A stretch of 64,000 bases of DNA from Streptomyces kronopolitis (GCF_014646275.1 NZ_BMND01000019.1:1-64000), one strand, 5' to 3'. Positions 34,774 through 44,500 are shown, numbered from the stretch's first letter. The notes: generated from the sequence alone by a model not told the origin. A program made the numbers and translations.

Positions 34774-34810
34774 CCTGAAGGCGCCGTCAGGAACCTCAGC
34801 TTTCCTTCAG
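34774..34810 (+). promoter_or_regulatory. CTGAA/TTCAG box upstream of the LCP gene
   Basis: CCTGAA at 34774, GTCAG at 34786, CTCAG at 34795 and TTCAG at 34806. Spacings equal those at 32505-32541, and the flanking GGAA, TTTCC and CGG bases are also shared. It lies 88 bp before the LCP start, so the LCP-SEDS pair is probably a direct target of the two-component system. Confidence 0.65.
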
Positions 34811-34898
34811 CCGGCCCTGCCCACACTCGGGACTCGCCCCCAGCGCCCGTGGCCTCGTCCGCCGAGAGCCGCCGGGACGAGACCGACAGGACGCCCGT

Positions 34899-36164
34899 AT
34901 GCACCACCGCCGTCACGCCTCCCCCGGGCCGGCCGGGGCCGACGCCCCGCGCACCCGCCGCCACCGGCGCGGACGTTCCCGGGCCGCCCGTTTCGTGCTC
35001 GTGTTCCTGGCCCTGCTGCTGGTGGTGGCCGGGTTCGGCGGCTGGTACGTCTACCACGACGTCTTCGGCAGCATGGGCAGCTCCCGGGCCCTGGACGGTG
35101 CGGAGCGGTCCACCGACGGAGCGACGAACATCCTGCTCATGGGGCTGGACAGCCGCAAGGACCAGAACGGCGAGGACCTGCCCCCGGCGGTGCTGGACAA
35201 GCTGCACGCCGGCAGCTCCGAGATCGGGGGCTACAACACCAACACCCTGATCCTGCTGCACGTGCCGGCCGGCGGCGGCCGGGCCACCGCCCTCTCGGTG
35301 CCGCGGGACGACCTCGTCGACATCCCCGGCTTCCCCCGGGACAAGATCAAAAAGGCGTACGGGCTGGCCAAGGCGCACCACGAGAACCTCCTCGCCGGGC
35401 AGGGCGGCGCGGACCACCGGGCCCTGGAGCAGGCCGGGCGCGAGGCGGGGCGGCGGGCGGCGATCACCACCGTCTCGCAGTTCCTGGGCGTGCCCGTCGA
35501 CCACTTCGCCGAGGTCAACCTCGCCGGCTTCTACCACCTGGCCGACTCCCTGGGGGGCGTACCGGTCTGCCTCAAGCACCCGGTCAAGGACCGCTATTCC
35601 GGGGCCGACTTCCCCGCCGGCCGCCAGACGCTGGACGGCGCGCAGTCCCTCGCCTTCGTCCGGCAGCGCCACGGCCTGCCGCGCGGGGACCTGGACCGCA
35701 CCCGCCGGCAGCAGGCGTTCCTCGCCTCGGCCCTGCACGAGCTCGACAGCGCCGAGACGTTCACGGACCCGGCCCGGCTGCTGCGCCTGCTCGATGCCGC
35801 CAAGCAGGACGTGGTCATCGACCAGGGCTGGGACCTGCCCGCCTTCCTCCGGCAGGCGAAGAACCTCTCCGGCGGCAACGTGGAGTTCTCGACGCTGCCG
35901 ATCACCGGATTCGCCAAGCACCACGGCGAGGACGTGAACCTGGTCGACCCCGCGACGATCCGGCGGCTGGTGCGGGAGCGCATCGGCCCCGGAACCGACG
36001 GCAACGAAACGGACGGCAAGGGAGCGGACGGCAAGGCTCCGGACAAGGCAGCGGGCGGCAACTCCGGCCCGCCCGCGGCCGACCGCTCCGGCGCTCCCCC
36101 GTCGTCCGGTGGCGGGCCGCGGCGCGAGACGGTCGAGGGAGGCGGCGTCCCGTGCGTGGACTGA
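34899..36164 (+). CDS. LytR-CpsA-Psr (LCP) family glycopolymer ligase
   Basis: A 421-residue type II membrane protein: a basic cytoplasmic start, one membrane helix (about residues 28-52), then an extracellular LCP domain. TNILLMGLDSRKDQNGED begins the domain, NTNTLILLHVPAGGGRATALSVPRDDLVDIPG holds the Arg and Asp residues that bind the lipid diphosphate, and SLAFVRQRHGLPRGDLDRTRRQQAF is the signature. LCP enzymes transfer teichoic acid- or polysaccharide-type polymers from undecaprenyl carriers to peptidoglycan. The C-terminal about 70 residues are disordered and rich in Gly/Asp/Lys. The 3' end overlaps the SEDS gene by 13 bp. Confidence 0.92.
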   Translation: MHHRRHASPGPAGADAPRTRRHRRGRSRAARFVLVFLALLLVVAGFGGWYVYHDVFGSMGSSRALDGAERSTDGATNILLMGLDSRKDQNGEDLPPAVLDKLHAGSSEIGGYNTNTLILLHVPAGGGRATALSVPRDDLVDIPGFPRDKIKKAYGLAKAHHENLLAGQGGADHRALEQAGREAGRRAAITTVSQFLGVPVDHFAEVNLAGFYHLADSLGGVPVCLKHPVKDRYSGADFPAGRQTLDGAQSLAFVRQRHGLPRGDLDRTRRQQAFLASALHELDSAETFTDPARLLRLLDAAKQDVVIDQGWDLPAFLRQAKNLSGGNVEFSTLPITGFAKHHGEDVNLVDPATIRRLVRERIGPGTDGNETDGKGADGKAPDKAAGGNSGPPAADRSGAPPSSGGGPRRETVEGGGVPCVD

Positions 36165-37624
36165 CCCTCCCGGCCCGGCGGGCCACCGGGTCCGACGGCA
36201 CCCCGGGGGCACCGGCCGCGCGCCGGACCGAGGCACTGCTGCTGGGACTCGTCGTGGTCGTCGTGCTCTTCGGCTACCTCGCGGTCGGCATGGCGACCGG
36301 GGGCGCGGTGCCGGACGGGACCGCGGGGTTCGCGCTCGCGATGTGCTGCCTCGCCGCCGCCCCGCATCTCGCGCTGCGCCGCTACGCCCCGGACGCGGAC
36401 CCGCTGATCCTGCCGGTGGCCACCCTGCTCACCGGCCTGGGCCTGGTCCTCCTGCACCGCCTCGACCACGCCTACCGCACCCCGCCCGCCGCCGGGCAGC
36501 AACTCCTGTGGACCGTCATCGGGGTGGCCGCCTGCATCCTGACGGTGGCCCTGCTCAAGGACTACCGGCGGCTTCAGCGCTACCTCTACGTCACCATGGC
36601 CGCCGCGCTCGTGCTGCTGATCGCCCCGGCCCTCTACCCCGGGGACACCTACGGGGCCAAGCGCTGGGTGTATCTGGGGCCGGTGTCCTTCCAGCCGGGC
36701 GAGTTCGTGAAGGTCATGATCGCCGTGTTCTTCGCCGGGTACCTCGTGGTCCACCGCGACGCCCTGGCGCTGACCGGCCGGCGGACCCTGGGCGTGCGGC
36801 TGCCGCCCGGCCGGCAGCTCGGCCCGATCGTCGCCATCTGGATCGCGAGCCTGCTGGTCCTGGTCCTGGAGCGGGACCTGGGCACCTCGCTGATCTTCTT
36901 CGGCCTGTTCATCGTGATGCTGTACGTCGCGACCGGGCGCGGCAGTTGGGTGGTGTGCGGCGCGCTGATGGCCGTGGCCGGCGCGGCCGTCGTGGGCTCC
37001 ACCGAACCCCATGTCAAGGGCCGGATCGAGGCCTGGCTGCACCCCTTCGCCATCTTCCTTCCCCCCGACCGGCGCCCGCCGGGCCTGATCTCCGACCAGG
37101 CCGCACAGGCGCTGTTCAGCTTCGGCACCGGCGGCATGACCGGCACCGGACTGGGCCAGGGGCACCCCGAACTGATCGGCTTCGCCGGCCGCTCGGACTT
37201 CATCCTCACCACCGTCGGTGAGGAACTCGGCCTCGCCGGGCTGATGGCGGTGCTGCTCCTCTACGTCCTGCTGGCCGAGCGGGGCCTGCGCGCGGCGCTG
37301 CTGTCCCGGGACCCGTTCGGCACCCTGCTCGCGCTCGGACTGGCCGTGGCGCTGTCCCTCCAGGTCTTCGTCGTCGCGGCCGGCGTCACCGGCCTCATGC
37401 CGCTGACCGGCAAGGCGCTGCCCTTCCTCGCCCAGGGCGGCTCGTCGATGGTCGCCAACTGGCTGCTGATCGCCCTGCTGCTGAAGGTCAGCGATCACGC
37501 ACGACGCGGCGCCGGTACACCGCCCGACGAGGACGACGAGGACGACGACGGCGGCGAACCGGCGGCAGGGCCCGGTGGAACGGGCGCGCTGCTCCCGGCG
37601 CAACGGTGCCGTCCCCCGTCCTGA
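36152..37624 (+). CDS. SEDS-family peptidoglycan polymerase (RodA/FtsW/SpoVE)
   Basis: A 490-residue protein with about ten membrane helices. SEDS hallmarks are GAKRWVYLGPVSFQPGEFVKVMIAVF, LVLERDLGTSLIFFGLFIVMLYVATG (conserved Asp of the active region), FGTGGMTGTGLGQG and the late PLTGKALPFLAQGGSSMVANW. These enzymes polymerise lipid II with a class B PBP; no PBP gene is adjacent, so the partner is encoded elsewhere. The GTG start at 36152, behind GGAGG, lies inside the LCP gene, so both are co-translated. It is likely a specialised paralogue induced with the LCP ligase. Confidence 0.93.
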   Translation: MRGLTLPARRATGSDGTPGAPAARRTEALLLGLVVVVVLFGYLAVGMATGGAVPDGTAGFALAMCCLAAAPHLALRRYAPDADPLILPVATLLTGLGLVLLHRLDHAYRTPPAAGQQLLWTVIGVAACILTVALLKDYRRLQRYLYVTMAAALVLLIAPALYPGDTYGAKRWVYLGPVSFQPGEFVKVMIAVFFAGYLVVHRDALALTGRRTLGVRLPPGRQLGPIVAIWIASLLVLVLERDLGTSLIFFGLFIVMLYVATGRGSWVVCGALMAVAGAAVVGSTEPHVKGRIEAWLHPFAIFLPPDRRPPGLISDQAAQALFSFGTGGMTGTGLGQGHPELIGFAGRSDFILTTVGEELGLAGLMAVLLLYVLLAERGLRAALLSRDPFGTLLALGLAVALSLQVFVVAAGVTGLMPLTGKALPFLAQGGSSMVANWLLIALLLKVSDHARRGAGTPPDEDDEDDDGGEPAAGPGGTGALLPAQRCRPPS

Positions 37625-37737
37625 CGGCGGGAGGGGCGTGCGGAGGTGGCGCAGAAGATATCGTCAACGGCCCTTTTCCTGGCCGCCGGGCTCGGCTCGC
37701 TCCTACGATGCCGGTACCCGGGGGAGAGGTTGTGGGC

Positions 37738-38718
37738 GTGGCACGCAGGACCGCAGAGGCAGGGCAGGCAGGGCGGACACGGCACAGCGTCGAGAATTCC
37801 GTCGCCTGGACCCTCCGCAATCTCGACAGCGTCGTCGCGCTCGGCGCCGCGCTGGTCATCGGGCTGCTCGACGTCTTCGGCGGGGCGATCCAGGACAACG
37901 TCGTCTCCGGCGCGACCCTGCTGGTGCTCGCCGCGCTGGTCTTCGGGACGCTGACCGAGCGCAGACGCCGGGTGGCCGACATCCAGGGCGCGATGTCGGC
38001 GACGCACCGGGCGCTGGAAGACCTCACCATGGTGCGGTCGTTGACCGGCGCCGAGCTGGAGCAGGCCCTGGACCGGGCCCGCCACCGCACCGACCGCTGG
38101 GTGTTCAAGGGCGGCACCGGAACGTACCTGCGTGCGGTGACCCTGCCGGTCTGCATCCGGGAGGCGCAGCTCCAGCGCCGCTCCCTGACCGTCAAGATCG
38201 ACATCATCAACCCGGCGGACGAGCAGGCCTGCGCCGCCTACGCCCGCTTCCGGCAGACCTTCGCGCACCGGCTGGACGTCGTGCCGCCGGACAGCTGGAG
38301 CGCCGACCGCACCCGCAAGGAGTCGTTCGCCACGGTGCTCGCGGCCTGCTGGCACCGGCAGCGGCTCGACACGCTGGAGATCGATGTGCATCTGTCATCG
38401 GTCGTGCCCACTCTGCGCTTCGACCTCTCCGCCTCGTGCCTGATCATCACCCAGGACGACCCCCGGCGGGTCAACCTCCTCGTGGAGCGGGACCGTCCGC
38501 TCTACGACTACTACGTCACCGAACTCCACCAGAGCCGGGAGCAGGCCGTCGCGCTCGACCTGCGGCGCACCGTCCCGCTGAGCGAGGAGCCGACGGTCGA
38601 CGAGACCCTGCGGCTCTTCGAGGGCCTCGGGCTGCCGCTCCCGACGTCCTTCACCGACGGGGACGTCAGCGAGGTCATCGAGAAGGCGCTGCGCGCGGAG
38701 AACCCGTACCGGAGGTGA
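37738..38718 (+). CDS. Two-TM protein with uncharacterised cytoplasmic domain
   Basis: A 326-residue protein. Two membrane helices (about residues 30-50 and 55-75: SVVALGAALVIGLLDVFGG and VVSGATLLVLAALVFG) are followed by a helical linker and a cytoplasmic alpha/beta domain of about 220 residues. That domain carries FKGGTGTYLRAVTLPVCIREA, VKIDIINPADEQACAAYARFR, LRFDLSASCLIITQDDP and LYDYYVTELHQSREQA. I do not recognise the family. The layout of a membrane hairpin plus one soluble domain is common in signalling and defence effectors. The start could be GTG at 37732 or 37738; the second has GAGAGG at better spacing. The next gene starts 8 bp after the stop. Confidence 0.6.
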   Translation: MARRTAEAGQAGRTRHSVENSVAWTLRNLDSVVALGAALVIGLLDVFGGAIQDNVVSGATLLVLAALVFGTLTERRRRVADIQGAMSATHRALEDLTMVRSLTGAELEQALDRARHRTDRWVFKGGTGTYLRAVTLPVCIREAQLQRRSLTVKIDIINPADEQACAAYARFRQTFAHRLDVVPPDSWSADRTRKESFATVLAACWHRQRLDTLEIDVHLSSVVPTLRFDLSASCLIITQDDPRRVNLLVERDRPLYDYYVTELHQSREQAVALDLRRTVPLSEEPTVDETLRLFEGLGLPLPTSFTDGDVSEVIEKALRAENPYRR

Positions 38719-38726
38719 GCTGCCGA

Positions 38727-39404
38727 GTGCACAGTCCCATGGATCACCGACGGCTCGCACGGGCCATGCACCGGCAGGGCGCCCCCGCGGAGGTCTTCGA
38801 GACGGCCGCCTCGGTCCTGGAGGAGATCGCCGCCGGCCGCCGCGGACTGCGCGCGGTGCGCCATCCGCTCGGCTTCGTCTGCTTCCCGGTGGAGCGCGTC
38901 GGCGACCACGGCGTCTGCGTGCACGCGTTCGGCGGCGAGGCGGCCGGGCAGGCGGCCCGGCCGACCACCTCGCCGGTGCACTCGCACAGCTGGGAGCTGA
39001 CCAGTTGTGTGCTGTACGGGGCGGTGGGCAATCTGCGGGTGCGGGTCGTCGAGCGGCCGGCGGAGCCCACCCACCGGGTGTTCGAGGTCCTCAGCCGCCC
39101 CTCGGGCGTGGACGAGATTCAGCCGACTTCCCGGCTGGTGAGCTGCGAGCCGGGCCCTCAGCAGACCAGCCACCGCGGCACGGTGTACACCCTGCCGGCC
39201 GGAGAGTTCCACACCACGGTCGTCCCGGAGGACCGCCCCGCCGCCACGCTGGTGCTCGGCCGGACCCTGCCGGGGCGCTTCGACCTTTCCCTCGGACCGC
39301 TGCACGGCACCGGCCATCGAGTGGTACGACAGGCATGCGACGCCGAGCAGACCGCCCGGACCGCGCGGACCGTGCTCAGGAGGATCCATGACCCCTGCCC
39401 CTGA
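38727..39404 (+). CDS. Cupin-like protein
   Basis: A 225-residue protein with a predicted double-stranded beta-helix. SPVHSHSWELTSCVLYGAVGNLRVRVVE resembles cupin motif 1 (HxH...E...G), and YTLPAGEFHTTVVP motif 2 with its His. A helical N-terminal segment precedes it. The metal and substrate are unknown. The start is probably GTG at 38727, with GGAGG (38711-38715) in the end of the upstream gene; an in-frame ATG at 38739 is too far from it. The last 17 bp overlap the phosphatase gene, so it is the middle member of a coupled three-gene operon. Confidence 0.6.
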   Translation: MHSPMDHRRLARAMHRQGAPAEVFETAASVLEEIAAGRRGLRAVRHPLGFVCFPVERVGDHGVCVHAFGGEAAGQAARPTTSPVHSHSWELTSCVLYGAVGNLRVRVVERPAEPTHRVFEVLSRPSGVDEIQPTSRLVSCEPGPQQTSHRGTVYTLPAGEFHTTVVPEDRPAATLVLGRTLPGRFDLSLGPLHGTGHRVVRQACDAEQTARTARTVLRRIHDPCP

Positions 39405-40260
39405 CAGCCCCTCGGCGCGGTTCGCGGCCGAGCGGGAGCTGGCCGTCGCCGCCGCGCGGGAGGCCGGCGCCCTGCTGCGCTCCCGCTTCCGGGACGACTC
39501 CGACGACTACGGCGTGCGGGCCAAGGGCGACGACGGCGACGTGGTCACCGAACTCGACACGATGGCCGAGGACTTGATCGTCCGCCGGATCCGGGAGCGC
39601 TATCCGCACGACCGGATCCTCGCCGAGGAGGCCGGGGCGCTGGACGGCGACGACGGCGGCCGGGGCACCCCGCGCACCTGGCTGGTCGACCCGCTCGACG
39701 GCAGCAACAACGTCGTCATCGGCCTGCCCGCGTATGTCGTCGGCATCGCCCTGTGCGTGGGCGACGAGGCCGCCGTCGGCGTCGTGCACGACCCGGTCAC
39801 CGACCGGACCTGGACCGCGCTCGCCGGCTGCGGCGCGTACGGGCCGCGGGGCCGGATGACCGGACCCGGGCGCGCGCTGCCGCCCGCCGGGCCGCTGCTC
39901 GCCTGGACCCAGGGGCACGGGGTGGCCCGCGACGATCCGGCGGCACGGGCCCTGAAGGAGGTGCTGGAGGTCCGCTCCCGGCGGCTGCTCCAGCTGTGGG
40001 CGCCGCTGCTGACCTGGGCGATGCTGGCCCGCGGTGCGATCGACGGCTTCGTCGGCTACCGCGCGGAGGCCGTCGACCTGCCCGCCGGCGCGCTGCTCGC
40101 CACGGAGGCGGGGGTGGAGATCCGGGCCCTCGACGGCGGCCCGTTCCGCGGTACCGCCACCGGCCCGGACACCGACCGCAGCTTCGTCGCCGGACGGCCG
40201 GACGCCCTGCCGTATCTGCTGGAGCTGGCCGCGCGCGGAGCGGCGGCCGGCATCCGCTGA
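39388..40260 (+). CDS. Inositol-monophosphatase-family phosphatase
   Basis: A 290-residue Mg2+-dependent phosphatase. Metal ligands are visible as the Glu pair in ILAEEAGAL and the signature WLVDPLDGSNNVVIGLPAYVVGIAL (DPLDGS). The late VDLPAGALLATEAGVEI corresponds to the usual WDxAAG segment but with Val-Asp in place of Trp-Asp. Family members hydrolyse inositol phosphates, fructose-1,6-bisphosphate, histidinol phosphate or 3'-phosphoadenosine nucleotides, so the substrate cannot be assigned. AGGAGG stands 4 nt before the ATG at 39388. Last gene of the operon, convergent with the transporter gene 15 bp away. Confidence 0.88.
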   Translation: MTPAPDSPSARFAAERELAVAAAREAGALLRSRFRDDSDDYGVRAKGDDGDVVTELDTMAEDLIVRRIRERYPHDRILAEEAGALDGDDGGRGTPRTWLVDPLDGSNNVVIGLPAYVVGIALCVGDEAAVGVVHDPVTDRTWTALAGCGAYGPRGRMTGPGRALPPAGPLLAWTQGHGVARDDPAARALKEVLEVRSRRLLQLWAPLLTWAMLARGAIDGFVGYRAEAVDLPAGALLATEAGVEIRALDGGPFRGTATGPDTDRSFVAGRPDALPYLLELAARGAAAGIR

Positions 40261-40275
40261 GCCCTCCGGGGGCGC

Positions 40276-41487
40276 CTAACCGGCCACCGCGAGCGCGACC
40301 GTGGCGGCCGGCAGCGCGACGGCGGCGAGCAGCGCCCCGGTGGCCATGAAGGTCTTCATCGACACCCGCACCCCCTGGGCGTGGCAGCGCTCGAACCACA
40401 GCAGCGTCGCCAGCGAGGCCCACGGGGTCACCACCGGGCCGACGTTCGTCCCGATGAGCAGTGCCAGCAGCTGGTGGTGGTTGCCGGCCGGCACGGCGGC
40501 CTCGCCGGCCAGGTAGACGGGCAGGTTGTTGAGCACGTTGGACAGCCCGCCGCCGACGGACGCGGCGCGCAGCATGCCGGGCAGCCCGGCGTCGGTGCCG
40601 ATGGCGGCCGCCAGCAGCTCGTGGAGCCCGTTCGCGTCGACCGTCTCGACCACCAGGAACAGCCCCGGCACCAGGACCAGCAGCCGCCACGGGACGAGCG
40701 AGAGCCGCAGCGCCTCCCGGCGGCGCACCGCGAACGCCGCCACCACGATGCCGGCGGCCGCCGCCGAGGCCGCCCACAGCGGGATGTCGGCGAGCAGGAT
40801 GGCCAGCAGGAAGCCCGCGCAGACCACCGCGCAGACGCGGAAGAGCGTGCGGTCCGCGGGCCGGTGCGGCGCCGGGGGCGAGTAGCTGCGCGCACCGCGC
40901 CGGCCGGCGCGCCAGAAGAACAGCCACAGGCAGCCCATGGTGACCGCGATGGCCACCAGCTGGGGCGCCCACATCGTGGCCGCCAGCCCGGTGGGGGTGA
41001 GCGCGACGCGGTCCGCCGCCAGCAGGTTCGTCAGGTTCGACACGGGCAGCAGCAGGCTCGCCGTATTGGCCAGCCACACCGTCGTCATGGCCAGCGGCAC
41101 GGGGGCGATCCCCACCCGGGTGGCGAGCGCCAGCATGACGGGGGTGAGCAGCACCGCCGTCGTGTCGAGGTTGAGGGTGATGGTGGTGAGCGAGGCGAAG
41201 GCCACGCACAGCACGAACAGCGCGGCGTAACTGCCCCGCCCGGCGCGCGCCACACCGGCGGCGACCACGTCGAACACCTCGGCCGCGCTGGTGAGTTCGG
41301 CCAGCACGATCACCGTACCGAGGAAGGCGAGCAGCGGGGCTACGCGGAGCATGGCGTCCCCGGCGGACCCGGCCGGCAGCAGCCCGGTGGCCAGGCACAG
41401 CAGACCGCAGGCGAGCATCCCCCCGGCCAGCCAGTCCAGCACATGGAGACGTTGTATGGCGGCACGCACCCGCAAAGCATGGCACAC
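40276..41487 (-). CDS. ArsB/NhaD-type (IT superfamily) ion transporter
   Basis: A 403-residue polytopic protein with about 11 helices. The repeated IT-superfamily signatures are TTITLNLDTTAVLLTPVMLALA plus TASLLLPVSNLTNLLAADR in the first half, and SNVLNNLPVYLAGEA plus IGTNVGPVVTPWASLATLLWFE in the second. Members export arsenite or move sodium/protons or organic anions. No arsenical regulator or reductase is near, so the substrate is open. The start is uncertain: GTG at 41487 or 41469. It is divergent from the TIR-NACHT gene across only 51 bp. Confidence 0.8.
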   Translation of the reverse strand: MCHALRVRAAIQRLHVLDWLAGGMLACGLLCLATGLLPAGSAGDAMLRVAPLLAFLGTVIVLAELTSAAEVFDVVAAGVARAGRGSYAALFVLCVAFASLTTITLNLDTTAVLLTPVMLALATRVGIAPVPLAMTTVWLANTASLLLPVSNLTNLLAADRVALTPTGLAATMWAPQLVAIAVTMGCLWLFFWRAGRRGARSYSPPAPHRPADRTLFRVCAVVCAGFLLAILLADIPLWAASAAAAGIVVAAFAVRRREALRLSLVPWRLLVLVPGLFLVVETVDANGLHELLAAAIGTDAGLPGMLRAASVGGGLSNVLNNLPVYLAGEAAVPAGNHHQLLALLIGTNVGPVVTPWASLATLLWFERCHAQGVRVSMKTFMATGALLAAVALPAATVALAVAG

Positions 41488-41526
41488 CGTTCGTGCGAAC
41501 CCGGTGCCCCGCGGGGGCCCGCTCCC

Positions 41527-41532
41527 TAGGAT
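41527..41532 (+). promoter_or_regulatory. Candidate -10 of a leaderless TIR-NACHT mRNA
   Basis: TAGGAT ends 6 bp before the ATG at 41539, the spacing expected if transcription starts at or very near the A of the start codon. No Shine-Dalgarno is visible and no clear -35 was found. Confidence 0.4.
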
Positions 41533-41538
41533 GGCACC

Positions 41539-44500
41539 ATGGGCGGGCGTCAGGAACTTTCGGGGGAAACGCAGCTGCTGGACTTCTTCATCAGCTATTC
41601 ACCGGCCGACGAGCGATGGGCCTCCTGGATCGCCTGGACGCTGGAGGAGGCCGGCTACCGGACCGTCGTGCAGGCCTGGGACTTCGTGGCCGGCACGAAC
41701 TTCGTCGACTTCATGGACCGCGGGGTCAGCGAGTCCGCCGCCGTCATCGCCGTCCTCTCCCGCAACTACGAGCGCTCCCGGTACGGGCGGATGGAGTGGC
41801 AGGCCGCGTTACGCGCCGACCCCGACGCCCCGGAGCGCCGGCTGATCACGGTCCGTACGGAGGACATCCCCGTCGAGGGCCTGCTCGCCACCATCACCTA
41901 CGTCGACCTGGTGGGCGTCAGCGACACCGCCGCCGCCAAGGACCTGCTGCTCACCCGGGTCGGCCAGGCGCTGGAGGGCCGGGCGCGGCCCACCGCGCGC
42001 CCGGGCTTCCCCGGCGGCCCGCAGGCGCGCTCCGCGCCGCCCGCCGTGCCGAGCGTCCCGCGGCCCTCCTCGCACCGCCCGCTCGGGCAGCCGGGCTGGG
42101 CCGGGCGCCGGCGGCCCGCGGTGCCGCCCCGCTACCCGCAGGCCGTGGAGGCGAGCCCGTCCCGGGAGGCCGTCTCGGTGCTGCACCTCGCCGGGCCGTG
42201 CTTCGGCCGCGGCGCCGAACCGGCCGCGCTCCAGGCGGCGATCTGGGGCGATCTGGTCGAACTCGCCGACGCCGGGGCGCCCGAGCCCGACCTCCTGGTC
42301 GTCACTGGCGACCTCACGGCGTCCGGCAGCCCCCGGGAGTGCGAACAGGCGCTCAGCTTCCTGACCGGGCTGCGCTCCCGGCTCGGCCTCGATCCGGACC
42401 GGCTCGCCGTCGTCCCCGGCGGGCAGGACGTCAGCCAGGCCGCCTGCCGGGCCTACTTCAGCACCTGCGAGGCCGACGAGATGCAGCCCCGGCCGCCGTA
42501 CTGGCCGAAGTGGCGGCACTACCACCGGCTGTTCCAGGAGCTCTACCAGGGCCTCGACGTCGTCTTCGACGGCGACCAGCCCTGGAGCCTGTTCCCGGTC
42601 CCGGCCCTGCGCACCGTCGTCGCCGGGCTCAACTCCTCGATGGCGTACAGCCACCGGCCCGACGACCGCTACGGCCTGCTCGGGCCCGAGCAGGCGGCCT
42701 GGTTCGCCCAGGCCCTGCGCCCGTACGAGCAGGAGGGGTGGCTGCGGATCGGGGCGCTGCGCCACCCGGTGGGGGCGGACCGGCCGCTCGCCTCCGACGG
42801 CGGGTCCGGCGCGGCCCCGGACGGCGACCGCGGCCCGCGCCGCGGCAGTGGCCAGGACACCGCGCCCGGCGCCGCGCCGGTCCGCGACGGCGATGTCCTC
42901 GCCCGGCTCACCGGCCCGCGGCTGCATCTGCTGCTGCACGGGCCCGCCGGCGGCCCCCGGGCCGCGTCCGCCGCGCCCACCGCCGCCGCACTCCCCCTCG
43001 CCGCCGGCGAACTCCCGGTCTTCGGCGCCGCCGCCCCGGCCCGGCACCAGCTGCTCCGGATCACCGGCGAGGGCGTCACCCGCTGGCCGGAGCGCTCCGG
43101 CGGGCAGCCGCGGAGCTTCGCCACCGGATGGGGCGGCAGCCGGCGCGTCTTCGGCGGTCCGGAGGCGGCGCCCGCCCCGGGCGGCGAGGCGTCCGGCGCC
43201 CCGGACGCCGCATCGGCCGGGGCCGGTTCCGCGGCGCCCGCGCCGGAGGCCGGCCGCACCGTCGAGGACCCGCTCGACACCCTGATCGCCCGGGTCACCG
43301 AGGTCTGCCGCACCCGCCACGAGGGCGCCCAGCTCCGCCGGGTGCCCGGCGAGGTGCCGCAACTGCTCGTCACGTGGCCGGAGTCCGGGTTCGTCCGGCA
43401 GCAGCGGGTGGCGGTCTGCACCGGCACCCCGCAGCCGGAGTTCGTCGACCGCTTCCTCGACCACCTCCACGCCTCCGATGCGCTGCCGGACGCCGAACTC
43501 GTCCACGACGGCCCGCCCCCGCCGCCGGAGCTGCGCGAGCGGGCCCGCCGCCGCGGGGTGCGGGTGCGCAGCTTCACCGAGTTCCAGGGGCTGCTGGATC
43601 TGCGCGGCTACGTGGCCCGCCAGACCGAGCGGCTCAGCACCGACCTCCCCTACCACCCGAGCCTGTATCTGCCGCAGCGCTACCGCGAGGTGGAGCGGCC
43701 CGGCGGCGCGGAGCGCGACGGGCTCGTCGAGGACATGCTGCGGCTGCTCGACGCCGACCACGGCCGCTTCGTGCTGCTCCTCGGCGACTTCGGCCACGGC
43801 AAGACCTTCGCCCTGCGCGAGCTGGCCCGCCGGCTGCCCGAGGAACTCCCCCGGGCCGTACCGCTGCTGATCGAGCTGAGCACCCTCGACAAGGCCCACA
43901 CCGTCGACGGCCTGGTGGCGGCCCATCTGGCGAACCACGGCGTCGACACCATCGATCTGCGGGCCTTTCGCTACATGCTCCGGCAGGGCCGCATCGTGCT
44001 GCTCTTCGACGGGTTCGACGAACTGGTCAACCAGGTCAGCTACGAGCGCGCCGCCGACCATCTGCAGATGCTGCTGGACGCCGCGGTGGACAACGCCAAG
44101 ATCGTGGTCAGCAGCCGCACCCAGCACTTCAGGTCGCAGGCCCAGGTGCTGACCGCGCTCGGGGAGCGCGTCGGACTGCTGCCGCAGCGCCGGGTCCTGG
44201 CCGTCCAGGAGTTCTCACCCCGCCAGATCCGCACCTACCTGGTGAACCGCTACGGCGACGAGCACGCGGCCGAACGCCGGGTCCGGCTGCTCGAAGGCGT
44301 CCCCGACCTGCTCGCGATGTGCCGCAACCCGCGGCTGCTCAGCTTCGTCGCCGACCTCGACCACGAGCGGCTGCGCGCCGTCGCGGGCGCCGGCCGGGCG
44401 CTGAGCCCTGCGGGGCTGTACGAGGAGGTGTTCACCTCCTGGCTGCGCTACGAGGAGCGCCGCGGCCAGGGCGGTCCCGGCAGCCTGCCCGGGCTGAGCG

